From assembly GCA_905214435.1 (NCBI GenBank), contig CAJMMA010000005.1:1-64000 (forward strand): a stretch of 64,000 bases of DNA. The letters run 5' to 3'. Below the pieces are notes generated by a model. It worked only from the letters and a program-made list of their open reading frames with translations. It ran no database searches and was not told the origin of the DNA. Positions 1 through 8,121 of the stretch are shown here, one piece after another. Both the position numbers and the translations under genes were made by a program. The first letter of the stretch is position 1. Every line of letters begins with the position of its first letter. Source of the DNA: an uncultured bacterium (GTDB lineage: Bacteria > Actinomycetota > Coriobacteriia > Coriobacteriales > Coriobacteriaceae).

Positions 1-42
1 CAATCCCAACGGATCTTTAATCGTCTTTGTAAACTCGACCAT
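1..42 (-). CDS. ptsH: HPr-like phosphocarrier protein, N-terminal fragment
   Basis: Only the first 14 codons lie in the window, read leftwards from an ATG at 42: MVEFTKTIKDPLGL. This matches the start of HPr family proteins, where the next residues are normally H-A-R with the phosphorylated histidine. A strong GGGAGGGGA ribosome binding site sits directly upstream. HPr passes phosphate from enzyme I to sugar-specific EIIA in the phosphotransferase system. The gene is cut by the window edge, so the active-site histidine is not visible and the call rests on the N-terminal motif alone. Confidence 0.65.
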   Translation of the reverse strand, partial: MVEFTKTIKDPLGL

Positions 43-96
43 GTCCCCTCCCACGACGTCGCACATTCGGCCGGCAAACCCGGCCACGTGGTAGTT

Positions 97-126
97 ATTG
101 TACGTTACCGGCGCACCCCCGTCCCA
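97..126 (-). promoter_or_regulatory. possible promoter of the HPr gene
   Basis: Reading the minus strand, TGGGAC (121-126) and TACAAT (97-102) are 18 nt apart and lie about 55 nt before the HPr start codon. The -10 box is good and the -35 box weak. This is a pattern match only. Confidence 0.3.
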
Positions 127-127
127 C

Positions 128-162
128 AAAAAACGAGGGAAGGCACGCGTCCTTCCCTCGTT
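128..162 (-). terminator. rho-independent terminator of aspS
   Basis: A perfect 12-bp stem (132-143 with 151-162) and 7-nt loop is followed on the minus strand by six T residues. It starts 24 bp past the aspS stop codon. Confidence 0.9.
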
Positions 163-185
163 GCAAGCAATTTGTGGCCGCTCGC

Positions 186-1973
186 CTACATCAAGCGCAG
201 GCTGACGTCCTTGAGCTGGGCGCCGCTAACGGCACTCGGAGCGCCCGACATGAGGTCGGAGCCGCTGGCCGTCTTGGGGAACGCCATGACGTCGCGGATG
301 GAGTCGGAACCGGTGAGCAGCATGCACACGCGGTCCAGGCCCAGAGCGAAACCGCCCATCGGGGGCGCACCAAACTTGAGGGCCTCCATGAGGAAGCCGA
401 ACTGAGACTCGGCACGCTCCTCGGTAAAGCCCAGGAGCTTGAGCATGGACATCTGCATCTCGGCGTTGTGGATACGCATACCGCCGCCGCCGGCCTCAAA
501 GCCGTCCATGACAAAGTCGTAGGTGCACGAACCGGCTGCCAGCGGGTCGGCCTCGATCTTGGCGATGTCGGTCTCGGTCGGCAGGGTGAAGGGCTGGTGC
601 TCGGCAGCGTAGGCCTTGCGGTCCTCATCCCAGTGGAACAGCGGGAAGTTGACGACCCACAGGAAGTCGTGGCCCTCGCGCTTGATCTCGAGCGCGTTGG
701 CCATGTGGGAACGCATGCCGCCCAGGATCTCGTCGGAGAGCAGGCGCGGGCCGGCGGCGAACATCACAAGGTCGCCGGGCTCGACGTCCATGCGCTCGCG
801 CAGAGCGGCCATCTCCTCGTCCGAGAAGAACTTGACGATGGGGCTGTTGATGGAGCCGTCCTCGCGGAAGGCGATCCAGGCCAGGCCCTTGGCACCAAAC
901 GTGGAGGCCACGCCGGCGAGCTTATCGATCTTGGCACGTGCCCAGGCACCGGCGCCCTTGGCGTTGATAGCCTTGACGACAGAGCCCTCCTCGTTTGCGG
1001 CAGTCGCAAAGACCTTGAACTTGGAGTTGGCGAAGATGTCGGTCAGGTCGACCAAGTGCATGCCATAGCGGGTATCGGGCTTGTCGGAGCCATAGGTGTC
1101 CATGGCCTCCCAGTAGTTCATGCGACGCAGCGGCGTGGGCATCTCGACACCCATGCGGCCAAAGGCGTCGGCCAGGACCTCTTCGAGCGCGCTCATGACG
1201 TCATTCTGGTCCACGAAGGACATCTCAATATCGACCTGGGTGAACTCGGGCTGACGGTCGGCACGCAAGTCCTCGTCGCGGAAGCACTTGGCAACCTGGT
1301 AGTAGCGCTCGACGCCACCGACCATAAGCAGCTGCTTCAGGAGCTGCGGGGACTGCGGCAGGGCGTAGAAGTTGCCCGGCTGGATGCGGCTGGGGACGAT
1401 GAAGTCGCGGGCGCCCTCGGGCGTAGACTTGAACAGGGAGGGCGTCTCGACCTCCATGAACTCACGGTTGTGCAACGCCTCGCGAATGGCAAAGGTAAAG
1501 TCGGAGCGCAGCTTGAGGTTGGCCATCATCTCGGGACGACGAAGGTCCAGATAGCGATAGCGCAGGCGGGTGTCCTCGCTGGTCTCGATGCCGTCCTCGA
1601 TTTGGAACGGCGGGGTGACGGACGTGTTGAGCACCTCGGCGTGGTCGGTCAGGACCTCGATCTCGCCGGTCGCGAGCTTGGTGTTGGTGGTCTCCTCGCC
1701 ACGGGCGCGCACGACGCCGTGAATCTTGATGGGCCACTCGGGACGCATGGTCTCGGCGATCTTAAAGGCATCGCCGTCGGAGTGCTCGGGGTCGAAGGTG
1801 AGCTGCGTGATGCCCTCGCGGTCGCGAAGGTCGCAGAAGATAAGGCCGCCGTGGTCGCGGCGACGGCTCACCCAACCGGTGAGGGTGACCTCTTCGCCCA
1901 CGTTCTCGAAGCGAAGCTCGCCGCAGGTACGGGTGTGCATGGAATGCTCATCGATGGGACGGGTCTGGCTCAT
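186..1973 (-). CDS. aspS: aspartyl-tRNA synthetase
   Basis: Charges tRNA-Asp with aspartate (class IIb synthetase, cytoplasm). The 595-residue length is typical of the bacterial form. It has an N-terminal OB-fold anticodon-binding domain (about residues 12-120), motif 1 around LRYRYLDLRRPEM, motif 2 around FRDEDLRADRQPEFTQVD, a bacterial GAD insertion, and motif 3 in GFALGLDRVCMLL near the C-terminus. The start at 1973 has an AAAGGAGG ribosome binding site 8 nt upstream; the internal Met12 (MHTRTCGEL) aligns with the usual family start and is an alternative. The gene is divergent from serB and ends in its own terminator. hisS, often its neighbour in other bacteria, is 9 kb away. The leader at about 1995-2027 contains a GC-rich hairpin of unknown role. 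Confidence 0.97.
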   Translation of the reverse strand: MSQTRPIDEHSMHTRTCGELRFENVGEEVTLTGWVSRRRDHGGLIFCDLRDREGITQLTFDPEHSDGDAFKIAETMRPEWPIKIHGVVRARGEETTNTKLATGEIEVLTDHAEVLNTSVTPPFQIEDGIETSEDTRLRYRYLDLRRPEMMANLKLRSDFTFAIREALHNREFMEVETPSLFKSTPEGARDFIVPSRIQPGNFYALPQSPQLLKQLLMVGGVERYYQVAKCFRDEDLRADRQPEFTQVDIEMSFVDQNDVMSALEEVLADAFGRMGVEMPTPLRRMNYWEAMDTYGSDKPDTRYGMHLVDLTDIFANSKFKVFATAANEEGSVVKAINAKGAGAWARAKIDKLAGVASTFGAKGLAWIAFREDGSINSPIVKFFSDEEMAALRERMDVEPGDLVMFAAGPRLLSDEILGGMRSHMANALEIKREGHDFLWVVNFPLFHWDEDRKAYAAEHQPFTLPTETDIAKIEADPLAAGSCTYDFVMDGFEAGGGGMRIHNAEMQMSMLKLLGFTEERAESQFGFLMEALKFGAPPMGGFALGLDRVCMLLTGSDSIRDVMAFPKTASGSDLMSGAPSAVSGAQLKDVSLRLM

Positions 1974-2229
1974 ACCAGTGATCCTCCTTTATGGATCTGT
2001 GCCGCCCCGTGTCGTTCCGGGCGGCGTCGTACAGATTTGCCCAGCCTGCGTAAACCGCGCAGCCAGACATGGCGTTCTATCTTATCGCACTCGCGTCGAT
2101 GTGCCGCGAAAAAGTGGCTCCTGCCCAAAGACTTGACGGAGACGAAACAATTGACGCGCCGCGGCACCCGCCCGCGCTCGTCACGTGCGACAATATGCCC
2201 CAATAAAACAGCACTCGGAAAGGCCCGCC

Positions 2230-2865
2230 ATGACTGCACGCCTCATCGTTATGGATATCGACTCCACGCTCATCAACCAGGAGGTCATCGACCTGTTGGG
2301 CGAAGAGGCCGGCGTGGGCGAGCAGGTGGCACAGATCACCGAACGCGCCATGCGCGGCGAGCTCGACTTTAAGCAGGCGCTCGAGGAGCGCGTGGGGCTG
2401 CTCGCCGGCCTGGACGAGAGCGTGTTCGAGCGCACCTTTGAGCGCGTGACATTTACCCCCGGCGCGTTGGAGCTTGTGCGCTCGGCGCACAGCAAGGGCT
2501 GGAAGGTCGGCGTGGTGAGCGGCGGTTTCCACGAGGTCGCTGACAAGATCGTGGCTGCCGCGGGTATCGACTTCTGCCTGGCCAATCGTCTGGAGGTCGT
2601 GGACGGCAAGCTCACCGGTAAGTTGGCTGCCGACATTGTGACCAAGGAGTCCAAGCTCATCCAGCTGCTGGACTGGGCAGTTGAGTGCGGCGTCGATATG
2701 GCCCACACCGTCGCGATTGGCGACGGTGCCAACGACATCCCCATGATTCAGGCCGCGGGCACGGGCATCGCGTTTTGTGCCAAGCCCAAGACGCGCGAGG
2801 CCGCCCCGTTTGCCATCGACGAGCGCAATCTGATGCTCGCCATGGACATCATCCTGCGCGACTAG
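2230..2865 (+). CDS. serB: phosphoserine phosphatase
   Basis: HAD-superfamily phosphatase of 211 residues that makes L-serine from O-phosphoserine, the last step of serine synthesis. Motif I DIDST is at the N-terminus (the first Asp is the phosphorylated nucleophile). The serine or threonine of motif II is in VVSGGFHEV, and motif III/IV is GDGANDIPM. The helical cap between them is of the SerB type. I place the start at the ATG at 2230, because GGAAAGG lies just upstream and the protein then begins MTARLIVMDID; an in-frame codon at 2185 has no ribosome binding site. No other serine-pathway gene is adjacent. Confidence 0.9.
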   Translation: MTARLIVMDIDSTLINQEVIDLLGEEAGVGEQVAQITERAMRGELDFKQALEERVGLLAGLDESVFERTFERVTFTPGALELVRSAHSKGWKVGVVSGGFHEVADKIVAAAGIDFCLANRLEVVDGKLTGKLAADIVTKESKLIQLLDWAVECGVDMAHTVAIGDGANDIPMIQAAGTGIAFCAKPKTREAAPFAIDERNLMLAMDIILRD

Positions 2866-2979
2866 CCAATCCGTCTAACAATTGATTCAGTCTGTCCTAT
2901 AGTTTCCGAACAATTTTGTCCTAGTGTTCGGAAACATACCCTTTGAGTGCTAGACTTTGCGCCGTCGAAGGGAACATAT

Positions 2980-3762
2980 ATGGATAAGCGAGATCTTGAG
3001 CAATTGCTGAGCGATGTTGCCGGCGGAGCAGTCACCCCTGCCGACGCCCTCACGCGCATCCAGACGGCTCCGACCGCCGATTTGGGCTTTGCGCAGCTCG
3101 ATCTTTCGCGCGGGGTGCGCCAGGGAGCCGGCGAGGTTGTCTACGGTGCCGGCAAAACCGCCGAGCAGATTGCCACCATTATCAAAGCATTACTCGATGC
3201 CGGCCAGGAGCGTATCCTGGTCACGCGCTTGGATGCCGAAAAAGCCGCGCGCACCGCTGAGCTTCTCGACAACGACATCGACCTGGGATATGTCCCGGAC
3301 GCACAGCTCGCCCTCGTGGGCGGCAAGCCCTCCCCCACCGGCAACGGACGCATCGTTGTCGCCTGCGCCGGTACGAGCGACCTACCTGTCGCCGAGGAAG
3401 CCGCGTTGACGGCCGAGTTCTACGGCAACGAGGTCGATCGCCTCTACGACGTGGGTGTCGCCGGCCTGCACCGCCTGCTCGCTCATGCTGAGGAACTTGC
3501 CCAGGCGCAGGTGGTCATCGCCATCGCCGGCATGGAAGGCGCCCTGGCGAGCGTCATCGGAGGCCTTGTGAGCTGTCCGGTCATCGCCGTCCCCACCAGC
3601 GTGGGCTATGGCGCGAACTTTGGCGGCGTTGCCGCGCTGCTCGCCATGCTCAACTCCTGCGCCAGCGGCGTTTCGGTCGTCAATATCGATAACGGCTTTG
3701 GTGCCGCCTACCAGGCAAGTCTTATCAATCATCTGAGCGCCGGCACGTCCTGCGCCCGCTAA
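2980..3762 (+). CDS. larB: LarB, pyridinium-3,5-biscarboxylate synthase of the nickel-pincer cofactor pathway
   Basis: LarB carboxylates and hydrolyses nicotinic acid adenine dinucleotide, the first step towards the nickel-pincer cofactor of lactate racemase. The 260-residue protein has the LarB layout. A short N-terminal region is followed by a C-terminal AIR-carboxylase (PurE-like) domain from about residue 125, seen in VVACAGTSDLPVAEEA, the IAGMEGALASVIGGL stretch and the VPTSVGYGANFGG loop. The start is the ATG at 2980 with AAGGGA upstream. It is followed 10 bp later by larC, whose ribosome binding site overlaps the larB stop codon, so the two are cotranscribed and probably translationally coupled. 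Confidence 0.92.
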   Translation: MDKRDLEQLLSDVAGGAVTPADALTRIQTAPTADLGFAQLDLSRGVRQGAGEVVYGAGKTAEQIATIIKALLDAGQERILVTRLDAEKAARTAELLDNDIDLGYVPDAQLALVGGKPSPTGNGRIVVACAGTSDLPVAEEAALTAEFYGNEVDRLYDVGVAGLHRLLAHAEELAQAQVVIAIAGMEGALASVIGGLVSCPVIAVPTSVGYGANFGGVAALLAMLNSCASGVSVVNIDNGFGAAYQASLINHLSAGTSCAR

Positions 3763-3772
3763 GGAGCATTTC

Positions 3773-4690
3773 ATGTCCAACCATCACCACACGCTTATCA
3801 TCGACGGCACCTCGGGCATCAGCGGCGATATGACCGTCGCGGCCCTGCTCGACCTGGGCGCCAGCGAGAAGCATCTGCGCGAGCAGCTCGCCACGCTGCC
3901 GGTCGACGGCTTTGAGATTGCCGTTACACGCGCAAACAAGCATGGCATCGACGCCTGCGACTTTGACGTTCAGCTGGCAGAGGAGCTCGAGAACCACGAC
4001 CACGACATGGCCTGGCTCTACGGCAACGAAGCGCCTGCCGAGCACACGCACGAGCATGAGCACCACCATCATGATCATGGCGAGCATGAACACGAGCACT
4101 GCCACGAGCATGACCATGAGGCCCACGGTCATGGCCACGAGGGTCACCATCACGCCCACCACCATCACCACCGTTCTTTGGCGGACGTCACCGCCATCAT
4201 CGATGGCTCGCAGCTAAGCGATGGCGCCAAGCGTCGCGCGCTCGCCATCTTTACCGCGCTCGCCGCCGCCGAGGCCAAGGCCCACGGCAAAACGCCCGAG
4301 ACCGTCATGTTCCACGAGGTGGGCGCCGTCGACTCCATCGTCGACGTCTGCTCTGTCGCCATCTGCCTCGATGACCTGGGTATTGAGGACATCGTGGTCG
4401 AGTCGCTCTCTGAGGGTCACGGTACCATCCGCTGTGCCCACGGTCTCATGCCCATTCCCGTCCCCGCCGTCGTCAACCTGTGCCAGGCAGGCAATATCGC
4501 TCTCACGCCGGCACCGGTCGCCGGCGAGCTCGTGACGCCCACGGGTGCCGCCATCGTCGCCGCGCTACGCACGTCCGAGCACCTTCCGGTCCGTTACCGC
4601 ATCGAGGCCGTCGGCTACGGCGCCGGCAAGCGCCCTTACGAGGGCTGCTCCGGCACGCTCCGCTGCCTGCTCGTTCACGTGGATGCATAG
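3773..4690 (+). CDS. larC: LarC1-type nickel insertion protein lacking the LarC2 domain
   Basis: LarC inserts nickel into the dithio precursor in a CTP-dependent reaction to form the nickel-pincer cofactor. The 305 residues cover only the LarC1 part: DGTSGISGDM at the N-terminus, a histidine-rich metal-binding loop (about residues 91-133, mostly His, Glu and Asp), FHEVGAVDSIVDVCSVAICL, GTIRCAHGLMPIPVPA and ELVTPTGAAIVAAL. It ends just after the GAGKRPYEGCSGTL segment, where LarC2 would begin in full-length LarC of about 400 residues. The next gene starts 2 bp after the stop codon, and no LarC2-like sequence follows in any frame. In Lactiplantibacillus plantarum, larC1 and larC2 are joined by programmed frameshifting; here larC2 must be elsewhere or missing. 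Confidence 0.88.
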   Translation: MSNHHHTLIIDGTSGISGDMTVAALLDLGASEKHLREQLATLPVDGFEIAVTRANKHGIDACDFDVQLAEELENHDHDMAWLYGNEAPAEHTHEHEHHHHDHGEHEHEHCHEHDHEAHGHGHEGHHHAHHHHHRSLADVTAIIDGSQLSDGAKRRALAIFTALAAAEAKAHGKTPETVMFHEVGAVDSIVDVCSVAICLDDLGIEDIVVESLSEGHGTIRCAHGLMPIPVPAVVNLCQAGNIALTPAPVAGELVTPTGAAIVAALRTSEHLPVRYRIEAVGYGAGKRPYEGCSGTLRCLLVHVDA

Positions 4691-4692
4691 CC

Positions 4693-5232
4693 ATGGATGC
4701 CCGCAAGGCAAAAAGCCGCGCCGCTATTGTCACGGCGTTTTCCGAGCTCCTGCGCGAGGAGGACTACGGCAAGATCACCGTCGGCGACATCATCGCGCGC
4801 GCTCACGTAGGCCGCGCGACATTCTACGGCCTCTTCAAGAGCAAAGATGACCTACTGTCCGAACTCGTGAGCGACATCTGCACCCACGCCCTCGATGATG
4901 ACGGTACGCCCCTCGATGACCCGCTCGTACAGGTCGAACATATCCTCAACAACCTCTGGGAGCGCCGTCAGGGTGTACGCGCCCTCGTAGCCGGCGCCGG
5001 CTCACGCGTCTTCGCCGACTGCTTACGCAAGACCATCATGTCACGAGCAGCCGAAACCGTCCCCACCGACCCAAACGGCCCCGCCGCCACCATGGACCGA
5101 AGCTTCCTACTACACCACATAGCCTCAAGCTTCGTAGGAATGGTCCAATGGTGGGCCTGGCACAACTTCCAAGCCCCAAAAGAGGACGTAGCCAAAGACT
5201 ACCTCTCAGCCATACAGCCCCTCTTCAGCTAA
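4693..5232 (+). CDS. TetR/AcrR-family transcriptional regulator
   Basis: A 179-residue protein with an N-terminal TetR helix-turn-helix (about residues 1-60: KITVGDIIARAHVGRATFY followed by LFKSKDDLL) and a variable all-helical ligand domain. The ATG at 4693 is 2 bp after the larC stop codon, so it is cotranscribed with larB-larC. It lies between the two halves of the lar locus, and a role in controlling larA-larD or the larBC operon is a reasonable inference. The ligand is unknown; L. plantarum instead uses the Crp/Fnr-type LarR. Codon use towards the 3' end (around 5100-5220) is less GC-biased than the flanking genes. Confidence 0.85.
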   Translation: MDARKAKSRAAIVTAFSELLREEDYGKITVGDIIARAHVGRATFYGLFKSKDDLLSELVSDICTHALDDDGTPLDDPLVQVEHILNNLWERRQGVRALVAGAGSRVFADCLRKTIMSRAAETVPTDPNGPAATMDRSFLLHHIASSFVGMVQWWAWHNFQAPKEDVAKDYLSAIQPLFS

Positions 5233-5386
5233 GTAAGAAGCTCATCCCAAAGCATCACCCCAACCTAGGGCGCCACGCATCCCAAAGTGTCAACAACAGC
5301 TCAACGCCCCTATCAGCAACAAGCCCCTCCCATCCAAATTCAGATATATGTTGGGTTGCTTGCTCGAGCGCAGCAAAGATCCCGCA

Positions 5387-5511
5387 GCTGGCCGCATGGG
5401 GTAACTTCCCAGCGCATTCCGCAGGACGCAAAAAGGCTCGCCGCACGAAGTGCGCAGCGAGCCTTTTTGCATGTCCGAGGACGCGCTGGGAAGTTACCCC
5501 ATGCGGCCAGC
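5387..5511. repeat. nested hairpin element A, behind larD
   Basis: Perfect 29-bp inverted arms (5387-5415 and 5483-5511) enclose a 67-bp core. The core contains a second hairpin: a 14-bp stem (5428-5441 with its complement) capped by CGCACGAAGTGCG, preceded by CCGCAGGACGCAA and followed by TTGCATGTCCGAGGACG. The T/A runs in the inner stem make it a plausible bidirectional terminator. It ends 22 bp from the larD stop codon. Elements B (7974-8100) and D (60809-60896) share the core but not the arms. The rest of 5233-5532 holds nothing else I recognise. Confidence 0.85.
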
Positions 5512-5532
5512 GGACAACTATGTAGCCTTCGA

Positions 5533-6264
5533 CTAGAACATGCCCAAGAAACCATGCACAAACAGCGCGGCCACAATAGCACCGACAAACGGAGCGATGC
5601 CAGGAACAAGCAGGCCGTACTTCCAGTTGTTGTCGGCCTTGTTCTTGATCGGCAGCACCTGATAGGCCATGCGAGGACCAAGGTCACGAGCCTGGTTCAT
5701 GGCGAAGCCGGTGATGCCGCCCATGCCCATGCCAACGGCCCAAACGATCAGGCCGACGCAGATTGCGAGCATCAGAACGTTCTCGCCGGCGCGGCTAGCG
5801 GCAGCAAGGATGGCGCTGATGAACACGAAGGTGCAGATAGCCTCGCAGAAGAAGTTACGAGCATAGTTCGTGCCCTCGGTGGTGGGGTTGGTCGAGAAGA
5901 TGTTGCGCTGGGCAATGGGGTCGACGACGTCCTCGGAAGCCTTGAACTCATCGGCATACATAAACCAAGCGATCACGGCACCCACAAAGCCGCCGAGCAT
6001 ATCGGCAAGCATGAAGGGGATGCAGTTGCCCCACGGCACCAGGCCGACGATGCACTGGGCAAGCACCATGGCGGGGTTCATGCACACAGCGCCACCAAAG
6101 ACAAACAGGCAGACCGAGATGCCAAAGGACCAGGTGGTGATGGCAAACATATGGCCGGAGCCCTGATACTTGGTGCCCTTGAGCACGGTATCGCAGTGAA
6201 CACCCACGCCAAAGACGATCATGAGGGCCGTTGCGCCGAATTCGCAGAGGAGTTTGGTAAGCAT
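5533..6264 (-). CDS. larD: MIP-family channel, probable lactic acid channel LarD (GlpF-like)
   Basis: Aquaglyceroporin-type membrane channel of 243 residues with six predicted transmembrane helices and two half-helix loops. The first signature is intact (NPAMVLAQ, loop B). The second reads NQARDLGPR where NPARD is usual, so the second constriction motif is altered. Located 49 bp downstream of larA on the same strand, it matches the L. plantarum lar operon, where the GlpF1/LarD protein moves lactic acid across the membrane; family members can also carry glycerol. The start at 6264 has AAGATAAGG upstream. A nested hairpin lies just beyond the stop codon. Confidence 0.85.
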   Translation of the reverse strand: MLTKLLCEFGATALMIVFGVGVHCDTVLKGTKYQGSGHMFAITTWSFGISVCLFVFGGAVCMNPAMVLAQCIVGLVPWGNCIPFMLADMLGGFVGAVIAWFMYADEFKASEDVVDPIAQRNIFSTNPTTEGTNYARNFFCEAICTFVFISAILAAASRAGENVLMLAICVGLIVWAVGMGMGGITGFAMNQARDLGPRMAYQVLPIKNKADNNWKYGLLVPGIAPFVGAIVAALFVHGFLGMF

Positions 6265-6313
6265 AAAACCTTATCTTTCTTGTCGGTTATAAACGATTCG
6301 TTTAAGCCGCGCA

Positions 6314-7591
6314 CTAGTGCTGTGCGACAACAACACCCAGGCCATCGGGGATGACGGCGACCTTGGCATCGGCACCCTTCATCTCAAAGGCGAGCTTGAG
6401 CGCTTCCTCGATAGTGTTGACCGGCGTCATGTGCATATCCTTGAGCATCTGGTGATCGCACAGGTCGGTGACCATGATCACAGGGTGATGCGCCAGGATG
6501 CGGGCAAAGATCTGGCTCGTCCACTGATCGGGCAGGGTCTCGTCCTTAGGACGATCGATGCAGGCGCGCTCAAACTCTGCCGGATCGTTGTCGGCGATGT
6601 TGTGATAGAAGCCCTCGCCGCCGTGACCGTCGGCACAACCGGCGACGTCGATGATCACGCCGCCCTCGGGAAGCGTGGCCTCGGCAGCGCACATGCCCTT
6701 CACAGCCTGATAGATGTTCTGATCGAGGGGGTAGCCGCCGTTAGTGGTAATGGCGATCTCGCACTCGACGGGCTCAACGCCGGCAAGGCTCTTCACGAAC
6801 TCGCAGCCAGCCTCGTGCGCCTTGTGGATGTCGCCGGCAAAGGAGCCAATGACCTCGTGCTTGCCGTTGAGCACCACGTTGAGCACAAAGGCAAGGTGAG
6901 CCATCTCGGCGGCGGCAAACATGTCCTCGCTCACGTGGTTGTGGCACAGGTTGCCGGCACGCGAGTGGGAATCGTTCACAAACTGACCGTTGTGGTTGTA
7001 CATGATGGTCTTGTAGCTGGCGATGCCAGGCAGGACGGACTTGCGGCTACCAGAGAAACCGGCAAAGAAGTGCGGCTCAATAAAGCCCTCGGCAAGCAGC
7101 AGATCGCAATCGGCCGCAATCTTGTTGATGATGCACTCGCCACCAGAAGGCAGGGTGCCGATCTTTTTCATCATGCTGTCGTCAGTCGCGACGTGCATAA
7201 CGATTTCTTCGTTGGCAACGATCTCCTCGCCGTACTTGTTGACGAGCTCCTCGTGCGTCGACGGACGATGCATACCCGTAGCAACCAGAATGCGAACGCG
7301 CGCCTCAGGCGCAGCGGAATGGATGTGATGCAGCAGAATAGGCATCGTCACACGCGAGGGAACGGGACGCGTATGATCGGAGCTAATGATGACAATATCC
7401 TTCTTGCCAGCACAAAGCTCCTCGAGCGAAGGTGAGCCGTAAGGGTTGGCAAGCGACTCCTCCACCAGCTCTTCCTGCGATTTCGTGGTCTTAAACTCGT
7501 TTTGATGACCTTCCATCACACCCGCGAAGTTCTTATCCTCGAGTTCCAGATGCAACGTCTTGTGGTCAAACGGCAGTTCACATTCAAACAA
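6314..7591 (-). CDS. larA: lactate racemase, nickel-pincer enzyme
   Basis: Interconverts L- and D-lactate using the covalently bound nickel-pincer nucleotide. Using the TTG start at 7591 (AAAGGAAGAGG upstream) the protein is 425 residues. The known catalytic and nickel-binding residues of L. plantarum LarA then fall at identical positions: His108 (VATGMHRP), His174 (IEPHFFAG), Lys184 (GSRKSVLPG) and His200 (IMYNHNG). That numbering match is strong support for both the identity and the TTG start; reading on to an upstream codon at 7669 would add unrelated residues. Cotranscribed with larD. Collinsella-like fermenters make lactate, and racemisation would supply D-lactate for cell-wall use or allow use of both isomers (inference). 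Confidence 0.95.
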   Translation of the reverse strand: MFECELPFDHKTLHLELEDKNFAGVMEGHQNEFKTTKSQEELVEESLANPYGSPSLEELCAGKKDIVIISSDHTRPVPSRVTMPILLHHIHSAAPEARVRILVATGMHRPSTHEELVNKYGEEIVANEEIVMHVATDDSMMKKIGTLPSGGECIINKIAADCDLLLAEGFIEPHFFAGFSGSRKSVLPGIASYKTIMYNHNGQFVNDSHSRAGNLCHNHVSEDMFAAAEMAHLAFVLNVVLNGKHEVIGSFAGDIHKAHEAGCEFVKSLAGVEPVECEIAITTNGGYPLDQNIYQAVKGMCAAEATLPEGGVIIDVAGCADGHGGEGFYHNIADNDPAEFERACIDRPKDETLPDQWTSQIFARILAHHPVIMVTDLCDHQMLKDMHMTPVNTIEEALKLAFEMKGADAKVAVIPDGLGVVVAQH

Positions 7592-7710
7592 TGACGAGCG
7601 CCCTCTTCCTTTCAACTGACACACTAGATAAACCGTTGGAAGGATACGCCGCTCACCGAAAAACACCACCGTCTACCGACTCATTAACACAACGTTCATA
7701 TTTGACCCAC

Positions 7711-7747
7711 AACAAAACGGCCGCGATCCCAAAAAGGACCGCGGCCG
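7711..7747 (-). terminator. terminator upstream of larA
   Basis: A GC stem (CGGCCGCG, 7718-7725 with 7740-7747) is followed on the minus strand by TTTTGTTG. It would stop transcripts coming from ppc before they reach larA. Confidence 0.7.
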
Positions 7748-7806
7748 GAACAGTCGTAAGGCGAGAAGCGCCAAATGCATCTCAATCCCAATCGATAAGA
7801 CGCGAG

Positions 7807-7970
7807 GCGCGAAGCGCACAATTCTTCTCCTCAGCTTTAATCCCCGAAGACCGAGGACGAAGGGGCCCGATGGGTTTCCCTCTGAATGCATTCCGCAGCA
7901 CGAAGCCCCATCAGAGTGCGCGAAGCGCGCTATCTTTTCCTCAGCAGTAATCCGCCGAAGACCGGACATC
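7807..7970. repeat. two diverged direct repeats of a hairpin-related unit
   Basis: Units starting at 7807 and 7918 (period 111 bp) both read GCGCGAAGCGC, a T-rich stretch with CTCAGC, then TAATC and CCGAAGACCG. The GCGC-GAA-GCGC core also occurs in element D near 60.8 kb. Between them (about 7862-7917) is a half-decayed arm that begins GGGCCCGATGGG. Together with element B this fills the 530-bp gap between ppc and larA, in which I see no gene. Confidence 0.6.
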
Positions 7971-7973
7971 GCA

Positions 7974-8100
7974 GGGCCCGCCATCAGCTTACTTTTAAGC
8001 ACACTCCGCAGGACGCAAGAAACCCTCGCCGCACGAAGTGCGCAGCGAGGGCTTCTTGCATGTCCGAGGACGTGCTTAAAAGTAAGCTGATGGCGGGCCC
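7974..8100. repeat. nested hairpin element B, behind ppc
   Basis: Perfect 29-bp arms (7974-8002 and 8072-8100) with no relation to the arms of element A except their length. They enclose a 69-bp core nearly identical to that of A: CCGCAGGACGCAA, an inner stem capped by GCCGCACGAAGTGCGC, then TTGCATGTCCGAGGACG. It ends 22 bp from the ppc stop codon. Confidence 0.85.
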
Positions 8101-8121
8101 GGACGACTACAGGGCTATCGA

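Noticed and set aside
174..2372. 732-codon open frame opposite aspS on the plus strand
   Set aside because: It is a mirror of the aspS coding sequence, caused by GC-rich third positions. It has no ribosome binding site and overlaps serB out of frame.
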